From JAZDJJ01 sp043804035 (GTDB taxonomy: Bacteria; Bacteroidota; Bacteroidia; Palsa-948): 7,331 nt of DNA. Positions within the stretch are counted from its first letter, which is position 1. Each line of letters opens with the position of its first letter. The notes under the pieces are model-generated. The model was not told the DNA's origin. It worked only from the letters and a program-made list of their open reading frames with translations, and did no database searches. Below, piece by piece: positions 1 through 5,788 of the stretch. The stretch is from contig JAZDJJ010000005.1 of NCBI GenBank assembly GCA_043804035.1, forward strand, positions 1 through 7,331, written 5' to 3'. A program made the position numbers and the translations under genes.

Positions 1-18
1 ACATTTCAAGAACTGAAT

Positions 19-70
19 TTTTCTATTTTCTAATTACTTATTTCTTTTTTCTATACCATTTTCTATTTTC
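19..70. repeat. 12-base direct repeat in AT-rich left end
   Basis: TTTTCTATTTTC occurs at 19-30 and again at 59-70, a 40-base spacing, with a related TTTTTTCTATAC between them. The pyrimidine-rich run may be simple low-complexity sequence. Nothing else in bases 1-193 looks like a gene; any neighbour must lie beyond the left edge. Confidence 0.3.
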
Positions 71-170
71 ACGCCTGTCTGCAGGGCATAGGCAGATAAC
101 CAAATAAACGGGATAAAAATCAAAAAGATTTATAGAAGAAAATATGCAATTACTTTTATTCTACCAATCC

Positions 171-200
171 CCGCACTGACACAAGACCTCGTGTTAGCGG
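171..200. repeat. Imperfect hairpin over the stop codon of the small gene
   Basis: CCGC (171-174) pairs with GCGG (197-200), and within it ACAC (179-182) pairs with GTGT (191-194), with an AG/CT pair inside. The hairpin is interrupted and has a very small loop, so stability is doubtful. On the minus strand no T-run follows, which argues against a terminator for the small gene; on the plus strand a six-T run follows at 205-210, but no plus-strand gene is visible to its left. Confidence 0.3.
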
Positions 201-364
201 TGGTGTTTTTTGATTGTCCGAAGTTTTGGAAGTCCTACTCTTCGTAGAATTTCATTCGCTTTGTCAACTTTGTCCTGAAAAAGTGGAATGTTCTTGAACT
301 TTTCAAGTGAGTTGTCAATCCGAACAATTGGAACTTTGCTTTTATTTAATTGTCTTATGTTCAT
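194..364 (-). CDS. Small basic protein of 56 residues, unknown function, coupled to the DUF6934 gene
   Basis: This short ORF begins MNIRQLNKSKVPIVRIDNSL, has a middle part EKFKNIPLFQDKVDKANEIL, and ends RRVGLPKLRTIKKHHR before a TAA at 194. Its ATG at 364 overlaps the TGA of the preceding DUF6934 gene in an ATGA arrangement, typical of translational coupling and the best evidence that it is real. It has no signal peptide or membrane segment, and its C-terminus is strongly basic (RR, K, R, KK, HH, R). The helix-prone centre followed by GLPKL resembles short proteins I recall next to DUF6934 genes in Bacteroidota, but I cannot assign a function. If the frameshift upstream is real, ribosomes would stop at 585, about 220 bases before this start, and coupled expression may be lost. 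Confidence 0.6.
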   Translation of the reverse strand: MNIRQLNKSKVPIVRIDNSLEKFKNIPLFQDKVDKANEILRRVGLPKLRTIKKHHR

Positions 365-821
365 AGTGCAAATTTTATACTTTTTTTTCTTTTGGCAAGG
401 AACGCCTCATATTCAATGTCCTTTATGAAATGTTCCCATTCTTCATTACGAAGTCCGTATATGTTGTAGTCCTTTTCTATTTCGTTAAGGTATTTTGAAA
501 TTCCAATACGGTAAAGTCGTGTCCGGGATTTTGTGCTGCCCGTTGCCAAAACATAGGCGGATGGGTGTTTGTCGGTAAATGCGTTTAACGTTGCAACAAC
601 TGTCGCCAGAACTTTTCACTGTCATTGTTATTTGAAATTACTATGTCGTTGATTTCGCCTGTGTTTTGGTCTTTGTCGCCAAATGCAAGGTTGAAAAGTC
701 CTTTTAAGTTGGTTTCACTGTATTTCACAAGTTTCGGGATTTGTCCTTTTGGTCCTTCACTAATAAACTCAAAAACCATTAAAGATTTTTCGGCTTTGAG
801 TTGGTATTTAGGCAATTTCAT
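361..821 (-). pseudogene. DUF6934-family protein, broken by a one-base frameshift
   Basis: The first part starts at the ATG at 821 and reads MKLPKYQLKAEKSLMVFEFI and onward to NNNDSEK (to residue 70), then runs out of frame to a TAA at 585. Shifting by one base at about 612 restores VLATVVATLNAF, then ATGSTKSRTRLYRIGI, and continues to a TGA at 361, giving a continuous 153-residue protein. Both parts resemble the small Bacteroidota family I know as DUF6934, where the SEKVLATVV-like stretch and the ATGSTKSRTRLYR block belong to one polypeptide; function is unknown. The lesion looks like the loss of one G after GAAAAG. No other stop or shift is present, so it is either very recent or a sequencing/assembly error. 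The stop overlaps the next small gene by ATGA, as expected for an intact two-gene unit. A TACCTTTG promoter-like box lies 22 bases upstream of the start codon. Confidence 0.78.
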
Positions 822-842
822 TTTCTGTCATTAAAATTTTCC

Positions 843-850
843 CAAAGGTA
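843..850 (-). promoter_or_regulatory. Candidate Bacteroidota-type -7 promoter box for the DUF6934 gene
   Basis: On the minus strand this reads TACCTTTG, an exact match to the TAnnTTTG -7 consensus of the Bacteroidota primary sigma factor. It lies 22 bases upstream of the ATG at 821, leaving a short leader. A matching -33 TTG is not visible at 19-21 bases further upstream, where the sequence is purine-rich, so the assignment rests on one box only. Confidence 0.4.
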
Positions 851-1053
851 ATTCTTTTTCTCTCTGTTTGAAGATTGTTGACTCCAAGTCATAAATGCAA
901 CTTTTCTGAGGAAAGAAAGCACATAATATTTTTCAGTAAAACCAGAAAAAAATATTTTTTGGATTAAATCTTATTATGGAGTGAGGGAGAAGGATTTTTT
1001 CATGTACAGATTAGCCGGATATTACTCGTAGTACCTCAAATTAAGATTTAGCC

Positions 1054-1072
1054 CGTCATTGCGAGGCGGAAG
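1054..1072 (+). repeat. Fragment resembling a dispersed GTCATTGCGAGG repeat
   Basis: CGTCATTGCGAGGCGGAAG matches the opening of short intergenic repeats commonly seen in many bacterial genomes, which usually continue into a complementary GCAATC-type arm. That second arm is not present here, so this appears to be a partial or decayed copy. The assignment is from memory of the motif. Confidence 0.35.
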
Positions 1073-1082
1073 TTTTTGTGCC

Positions 1083-1120
1083 AAAAAAATCAAATAAAGA
1101 TGAACCGAGGGTGGTTCATC
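1083..1120 (-). terminator. Candidate rho-independent terminator of the minus-strand operon
   Basis: An 8-base perfect inverted repeat, GATGAACC (1099-1106) and GGTTCATC (1113-1120), with a 6-base loop, is followed on the minus strand by TTTATTTGATTTTTTT. This layout fits an intrinsic terminator reading leftward. The stem has only four G/C pairs and it lies about 460 bases past the restriction gene's stop, so it may be a back-up terminator or just a small palindrome. On the plus strand no T-run follows. Confidence 0.45.
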
Positions 1121-1142
1121 AGTAGTATAGAAGAATATTTAA

Positions 1143-1190
1143 GAACATTCGGATTACGCTTTACTAAATCCGAGCGAGCGGGGAGTGTTC
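1143..1190. repeat. Compound imperfect hairpin
   Basis: An inner perfect inverted repeat, CGGATT (1150-1155) and AATCCG (1167-1172), is flanked by an outer 5-base pair of arms, GAACA (1143-1147) and TGTTC (1186-1190). The outer stem is asymmetric because 13 bases lie on the right side and only 2 on the left. It sits just left of the long inverted repeat and is likely part of the same non-coding repeat-rich block. No protein gene is credible here. Confidence 0.4.
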
Positions 1191-1225
1191 GCTATGTCGT
1201 CTTTTAAACTTGCCCCTAACGTTCT

Positions 1226-1336
1226 CGGGCTTTGCGTTGGTGGGCTTTTGGAACACTCAACTGTCTACCCGCACTAAAGTTTATTAATTGCTCAAATGTT
1301 TATACTCGCACTGTCCGCCCACTAACGCAAAGCCCG
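1226..1336. repeat. 20-base inverted repeat with 71-base spacer, attC-like
   Basis: The left arm CGGGCTTTGCGTTGGTGGGC (1226-1245) pairs with GCCCACTAACGCAAAGCCCG (1317-1336) at 19 of 20 positions; the exception (G1239 against T1323) would be a G-T wobble in a single strand. Outside the arms lie CCCCTAAC (1213-1220) and GTTATGCCC (1338-1346), recalling the R boxes of integron attC sites. The size (about 130 bases with flanks) also fits an attC. Against this, the arms show no bulged bases and the spacers between box and arm are unequal (5 and 1 bases). The surrounding composition is more GC-rich than the neighbouring genes. It could equally be a dispersed non-coding repeat. Confidence 0.55.
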
Positions 1337-1495
1337 TGTTATGCCCTGCCGTTCTTGTCTTTCGTGTCAGTGTCCACCGAATATTTTTGCAGTCGTTGGC
1401 AGGTTGTCTCTCTGTCCTGTCGTGGGTTGTGAGGTCGCGTTTAAAATTTTTTTGAAGGGAAGGGGTTTTAAAAAATAATTTTTCTTGGGCGGGAA

Positions 1496-1564
1496 ACTTG
1501 CAAGCTCTTTTGCAATTTTTGGTTTGCGTGTCGGCTGGTGCGAATTGCAAATGTGCTTGCAAGT
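1496..1564. repeat. Nested 69-base palindrome directly after the restriction gene
   Basis: Outer arms ACTTGCAAGC (1496-1505) and GCTTGCAAGT (1555-1564) are a perfect 10-base inverted repeat. Inside them TTGCAATT (1510-1517) and AATTGCAA (1543-1550) are a perfect 8-base inverted repeat. The two stems are separated by 4-base segments on both sides (tctt and atgt), giving a symmetric internal bulge, and the loop is 25 bases. The structure ends 17 bases downstream of the restriction gene's stop codon. As RNA it could protect the 3' end or help termination (a U-rich stretch follows about 15-30 bases further on); as DNA it could be a dispersed repeat unit. Confidence 0.6.
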
Positions 1565-1581
1565 GTGTGAGGGCTGTCACA

Positions 1582-4455
1582 TTAGATTGTAAAAATTACG
1601 AAACTTAAAAATGGTTGAATGTATTTTGAAAGCAATGTTTGATGATTGTTTTCAAACTCTAATCTGTTGTCAAGTGAAAGCAGGTGTCTTGCTTTAGCAG
1701 CGTTTTTTTCAACCAAAACAATTTTTCCTTCGCTATCAATTTTGATAAACTCTGTGAACAAAGCAAGGTGATTTCTGAAATAAACAAACTGGTTGTAAAT
1801 GGTTGTTCGCTGTGTCCAAATTTCCGTTGCGTTATAATTCGTTCCGAAATAGTCATTGAGTTCTTTCAAAATAGATTTTCTGTTCGCTTCGCTTATCAAG
1901 TAAAGATTCTTGTAATTCTCTCTTAAATATTTTATGTCTGCAATTGCTCTTTCAATTGATTCAGGTGTGCTGTCGTCCATTGAATAAATTGCAAATGCAA
2001 ACTCATGAATACTTATGCTGCCGACTTCCAAAAGAACTTTGATACAAGCTCTGTAAGGGAACAAAATTCTTTCAGCGTTTCCATCTTCAAGTGAAGAAAA
2101 ATATCGGAGCATTTGTCTTTTGAAAAGGTCTGTGTCTTTTATTTCTCCCTTCTTGTATTTCTCACCCAACGGAGTGATTGAATAATTCTTTTTGTCGTTT
2201 ATAATAAGTCCCAATCGTTTCGTGTGGCTTACATTGTTGTTATTTACTTTGATTTTTGAAATGTCAAGTGTATTTGTTTTTCCTTTGTATGCCTTGATTG
2301 TCGGCTTAACCAAATTACTGTAATAACTTTCTACCGAATAATCACCCAATGTTTTGAATATTCTTTTCTGACTGCTTTTCCTTTCTTTCTTACCATAAAC
2401 TTTCGCAACCTTAAAATTTTCTGATGATGGATTTTTATTTACATCGGCAATTTTCAAATAGAGATGTTCTTCAAAAGAAGTAAGGTCAATTGATTGAGGC
2501 AATGAAAGTGTAACTGGTTTCCATTTGCCTTTTCCATACTTTGGAAATTTTCCTTTCACTGCGTTTCTGTTCAATTCATTTATCCATTCAGCAAGTCGGT
2601 TGTCTTGGTCACGCAAAGATTGAATCACATTGAACACTGTTTCAAATGCATCAAGATTTACAACTTCACTTCCTTTGATGTTGTCAGGAATTAAAATTGG
2701 AATCAAAAAGAAAGCTGTCTTGTGTTTAGTCGCATCGGGTTTGCGTAATGCTCGACCACACGCTTGCACAATGTCAATCAGTGAACTTTTATTGTCAACG
2801 AAATAAACGCTGTCAATAATTGGAACATCTACTCCTTCCGTCAAACATCTTGCATTTGAAACCAAAGCAAACTCTGTGTCTTTAAAAATATCAAGTATCT
2901 CTTTTCTGTCACCAGTCGGCATTGAACCGTTCACATGAGAAATAAAAAGGTTTTCGTCAGTAATATTCTTGTTGAATTGTTTGATAACATTTCTCAACGG
3001 AATAGTGTTTGCTATTTCGCCTGCGAAAAGTTTTGCGTTCTTTACTGATGAGTGAAATGAAATAATTTTCTGAATAGGATATTCTTTTATTGCTTTAGCA
3101 AGAATCAATTGAGAAAATAAAATCTGGGCTGTGGAATATTCAGCATTTGAATTTACCAAAGCTTCAAGGTCTTTGTTTTCCTTAATCCATTTGTAATAAT
3201 CCGATTGTTGAATTCCTGCAACAACAATTTCATAATCCGAAATCACTTCATCTGAAATTGCATCACCAAAATTGTATTTATGAAATGTTTTTCCGTAAAC
3301 GATTTCATCGTCCATTGAGAAAATAACTTTTCCTGCTTCCTTCGCTGCTTTCTTTAATCGTGGTTTTATCAATCGCTCTGTTGCAGTCATGAACAATCTT
3401 TTCTTTGAACTGATACTTTGATTTGTCAAAGCGAAACCGAAAAGCTGAGTTTCTTTTGCTCCTGCTGTTCTGTGTGCTTCATCAAAAATTATCAAGTCAA
3501 AAGTGAAGTTGTTTGTGTAACTCATTGCTTCGGCTACAACCTCGAGTGATTGATAAGTTGAGAAAACATATTTCTTAGAATTTGTTTTCGTCTTAATAAA
3601 ATCCACAATCTCGGATGGAGTTGTTGTAACTGGAATATTCAGTTCAGAAGTTGAAATATCTCCATCGTCCAAATCGCTTGAAACTGTTTTGTCACTACAT
3701 ACACATAAATAACTGAAAGGAAATTTTGCCTGGTCAGCCCACGCTTCAAGAGTTTGTTTTATCAATGCTAAACTTGGTGCTAAAAATAAAACAGTGTTGT
3801 TATTCATCATCTCCGTTATCCAAAGTGCAGTCAAAGTTTTTCCTGTGCCACATGCTGCAATTAATTTCCCTCTGTCGTCTTTCTTGAAACCTGAAACAAC
3901 ATCCTTGATAATTTCCTTTTGAAAATCGTGTGGAGTATGTTTCTTTTTCTCCTTTAAAGTTTTGTTGTTTGCGAAAGCAAAAAACTCCTCAAAGAAATTT
4001 GCATCAAGCAAATCAAATTCGTCAACTAAGATTTGCAAGTGCTTTGCAATTTTTAAAGAGAGGTCAGTTATTGAATAGCAATTTGCAATCGTGTAGTTGT
4101 AGTCCGTATTCTTTGCCTCAACCCAAAACTTTGATAAGTCACCATAAGAAGGTTTTGCTCTGCCCGTTCTAAATTTTACCTGATAAGCTGCGGCTGAATC
4201 GTCATCACGAATTATCAAACCATCAATTCCGCTGTCCTTTTTTTCAATTTTATATTTCGTAAGATACTTTGTAGGAATGTCAGTTGACATGTAAACTTCC
4301 TTCACTTGATAAAGTTGTTTCTTGATATTCAGATAAGCGAAAACAAATTCTTCAAAAGCATCTCCTCTTTGCTTTGTCGTTGGAAGTGATTCAATAACTT
4401 TTTCAAGTTCTTTCCATGAAAAATATTTTTTCTGAAAGATGTTGCTAAATTTCAT
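1582..4455 (-). CDS. Restriction subunit: Mrr-like nuclease, DEAH helicase/translocase, AlwI-like C-terminal recognition domain
   Basis: This is probably the ATP-dependent restriction enzyme of the operon. Numbering from the ATG (957 residues): GDAFEEF (31-37), DSGIDG (74-79) and QVK (92-94) form a PD-(D/E)XK site of the Mrr type, with likely catalytic D78, Q92 and K94. The superfamily 2 motor follows: Q-motif-like PHDFQ (175-179), Walker A AACGTGKT (200-207), DEAH (325-328), TAT (357-359), motif V ARCLTEGVDVP (535-545) and motif VI QACGRALR (564-571). From about 692 on, KRLGLI, ITPLGEKY (760-767), FPYRACIKVLLEVG (799-812) and VYFRNHLALF (891-900) follow the order of the recognition region in AlwI/BspD6I-type nickases and nucleases, so this part may read the target site. 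The ATG at 4455 lies 7 bases after the M2 stop and is preferred; an in-frame TTG at 4479 would add eight residues and overlap M2 by 17 bases. Nuclease and motor calls are firm; the C-terminal call is from memory. Confidence 0.87.
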   Translation of the reverse strand: MKFSNIFQKKYFSWKELEKVIESLPTTKQRGDAFEEFVFAYLNIKKQLYQVKEVYMSTDIPTKYLTKYKIEKKDSGIDGLIIRDDDSAAAYQVKFRTGRAKPSYGDLSKFWVEAKNTDYNYTIANCYSITDLSLKIAKHLQILVDEFDLLDANFFEEFFAFANNKTLKEKKKHTPHDFQKEIIKDVVSGFKKDDRGKLIAACGTGKTLTALWITEMMNNNTVLFLAPSLALIKQTLEAWADQAKFPFSYLCVCSDKTVSSDLDDGDISTSELNIPVTTTPSEIVDFIKTKTNSKKYVFSTYQSLEVVAEAMSYTNNFTFDLIIFDEAHRTAGAKETQLFGFALTNQSISSKKRLFMTATERLIKPRLKKAAKEAGKVIFSMDDEIVYGKTFHKYNFGDAISDEVISDYEIVVAGIQQSDYYKWIKENKDLEALVNSNAEYSTAQILFSQLILAKAIKEYPIQKIISFHSSVKNAKLFAGEIANTIPLRNVIKQFNKNITDENLFISHVNGSMPTGDRKEILDIFKDTEFALVSNARCLTEGVDVPIIDSVYFVDNKSSLIDIVQACGRALRKPDATKHKTAFFLIPILIPDNIKGSEVVNLDAFETVFNVIQSLRDQDNRLAEWINELNRNAVKGKFPKYGKGKWKPVTLSLPQSIDLTSFEEHLYLKIADVNKNPSSENFKVAKVYGKKERKSSQKRIFKTLGDYSVESYYSNLVKPTIKAYKGKTNTLDISKIKVNNNNVSHTKRLGLIINDKKNYSITPLGEKYKKGEIKDTDLFKRQMLRYFSSLEDGNAERILFPYRACIKVLLEVGSISIHEFAFAIYSMDDSTPESIERAIADIKYLRENYKNLYLISEANRKSILKELNDYFGTNYNATEIWTQRTTIYNQFVYFRNHLALFTEFIKIDSEGKIVLVEKNAAKARHLLSLDNRLEFENNHQTLLSKYIQPFLSFVIFTI

Positions 4456-4462
4456 ATTGCTT

Positions 4463-5788
4463 TTAGTTCTGAATTTCAATAATTGATTCTCTCATTAGGT
4501 TTTCATACTCCAAATGTAATTCTTTCATCTGTTGTGAAGATGAACGGATTTTTCTTGCGTAAAAAATTTGATTCACTTTAAAACCTAAACTTGTTGCAAT
4601 CTCGGCAATAAGTAAATCAGTCGGAACAAGAATTCCTTTGTAACCTGAATTAGCTACGACAATAAAACATTTTGCATCCTTCACTAAAACTGATTTGATA
4701 TTTTTCAAGAGCTCGTATGTGTCGTCAAAATATCCTCTAAGCATGTCGGGAATGTTTTTATTCCAAATATTGAATGCTGAAATAATTTCTGCAATCAAAT
4801 CAACTTCCTTCTGATAGTTTTTAATGTTGTGGTCAAACTGCGAGTTCACATGTGAACGCATTGCAATTGAACGATACTGTGCAAAGTCCTTGTAAGTTTT
4901 TACAAATCCTCCTAACCAAAATTCAAGTTTATACACTTCACAATAATCAAAACAGTTTGCATAAGGTGGGGAGAAAACACACATCCCGACTTTCTTATTT
5001 TCAATTTGCTTGAAATATTTTTCAAGTGTGATTGAACCATTGATAAATTTTGTTTCCTCTTTGAAGTTTGAAACTTCAATGTCTGCAACCATTGAATTAC
5101 ACTTTGATAAAAAGTATTGAAAAATATTTTCAATTTTTTTCTTTTTCAGATTCAATTTTATTCCGTTGCCGTCTTTTGTCCGAATGGAACAGTCCTCAAT
5201 GATGGATAGAAATGCTAACTGGAAAAATTGTTGAATAGAAATATTGTCGCTGATATTTTCCCAAAAATATTTTATCTGATAAAGTTTTTCAAGTGAACCG
5301 TTTTGAAAAGATGAGCCGATAACTTTTGGAACTTCTTTCAACGCTGAAAATTTTGAGGGTTTAAAATTCTTAATCAGTTTTTGAATTTCTTTTACTTCTT
5401 CCTCTGTGTAAAAGTGTGTCTTTACAGATGCTGCCAAGTACGCAACTGGATTGATGTCAAACCCAATGCTCTTGTAACCTAATGACTGTGCAACAACATT
5501 TGAAGTTCCTACTCCGCAAAATGGGTCTAAGATGAAATGCTTTTTGTCGGGCTGTTCCGCTTCAATAATTTGTTTTACCAAATCTTCTGCGTAGCCCTGT
5601 TTGTATTCATACCAATTGTGCTTTGGTATCTTCTTGTTGTTTTTGAAATTTACTAATTCAGTGAATGCACTCCCGTCTGTAACTTTAAACTTGCTTTGCA
5701 ATTCATCAATCACTCTTACATAGTCAGGGAAAAGTTTTTCAAACTTAGCATTGTCTTTAATTAGTTTTTCTTCGCTAATCCTCGGCAT
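4463..5788 (-). CDS. DNA methyltransferase M2 with SPPY motif (candidate N4-cytosine type)
   Basis: This complete 441-residue protein is probably the second modification enzyme of the operon. It has a motif-X-like stretch around KQGYAEDLV (63-71), the AdoMet-binding motif ILDPFCGVGT (86-95), an acidic motif II in GFDINPVAYLAA (109-120), and a catalytic motif FSPPYANCFDYCEVYKLEFW (272-291). SPPY is more usual in N4-cytosine enzymes, but the tetrapeptide alone does not decide the target base. The region between motifs I and IV (about 121-270) is long and lysine-rich and may contribute to DNA binding. The late block KCFIVVANSGYKGI (373-386) matches the later strands of the fold. The ATG at 5788 lies inside the end of the upstream methylase gene, giving a 14-base overlap and likely translational coupling; there is no clear Shine-Dalgarno sequence. 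It is not a duplicate of M1, since motif spacing and catalytic tetrapeptide differ. Confidence 0.9.
   Translation of the reverse strand: MPRISEEKLIKDNAKFEKLFPDYVRVIDELQSKFKVTDGSAFTELVNFKNNKKIPKHNWYEYKQGYAEDLVKQIIEAEQPDKKHFILDPFCGVGTSNVVAQSLGYKSIGFDINPVAYLAASVKTHFYTEEEVKEIQKLIKNFKPSKFSALKEVPKVIGSSFQNGSLEKLYQIKYFWENISDNISIQQFFQLAFLSIIEDCSIRTKDGNGIKLNLKKKKIENIFQYFLSKCNSMVADIEVSNFKEETKFINGSITLEKYFKQIENKKVGMCVFSPPYANCFDYCEVYKLEFWLGGFVKTYKDFAQYRSIAMRSHVNSQFDHNIKNYQKEVDLIAEIISAFNIWNKNIPDMLRGYFDDTYELLKNIKSVLVKDAKCFIVVANSGYKGILVPTDLLIAEIATSLGFKVNQIFYARKIRSSSQQMKELHLEYENLMRESIIEIQN

Larger units (their letters stand above)
822..1581. other. Non-coding, repeat-rich intergenic region
   Basis: This 760-base stretch separates the restriction operon from the DUF6934 unit. 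The short ORFs crossing it have no domain-like pattern, use palindromic DNA as codons and lack context. It contains the candidate promoter box, a weak AT-rich inverted repeat (AATATTTTT at 925-933 and AAAAATATT at 948-956), the candidate terminator hairpin, the compound hairpin, the long inverted repeat and the nested palindrome. The dense packing of unrelated palindromes suggests a recombination or insertion junction between two accessory modules. Confidence 0.6.

Noticed and set aside
361..549. 62-codon ORF taken as an independent gene starting at TTG 549
   Set aside because: The TTG is the Leu codon of LATGSTK inside the DUF6934 family; the segment is the C-terminal part of the frameshifted gene.
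625..834. 69-codon plus-strand ORF opposite the DUF6934 gene
   Set aside because: It is the antisense of a recognisable protein family, so the minus strand is the coding one.
925..956. AT-rich inverted repeat as a terminator
   Set aside because: The 9-base arms are almost all A and T, with a 14-base loop; pairing is weak and such matches are expected by chance in this composition.
1232..1432. 66-codon plus-strand ORF across the long inverted repeat
   Set aside because: It starts inside a repeat arm, is rich in Cys, Ser and Leu without pattern, and has no supporting start signal or neighbours.
1284..1580. 98-codon minus-strand ORF right after the restriction gene, starting GTG
   Set aside because: It is built almost wholly from the nested palindrome and the long inverted repeat, has no domain-like pattern, and is typical of a spurious reading of repeat DNA.
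4456..4479. TTG at 4479 as the start of the restriction subunit
   Set aside because: The ATG at 4455, 7 bases after the M2 stop, repeats the same MKF- opening and is the better start; the TTG remains possible but has no visible support.
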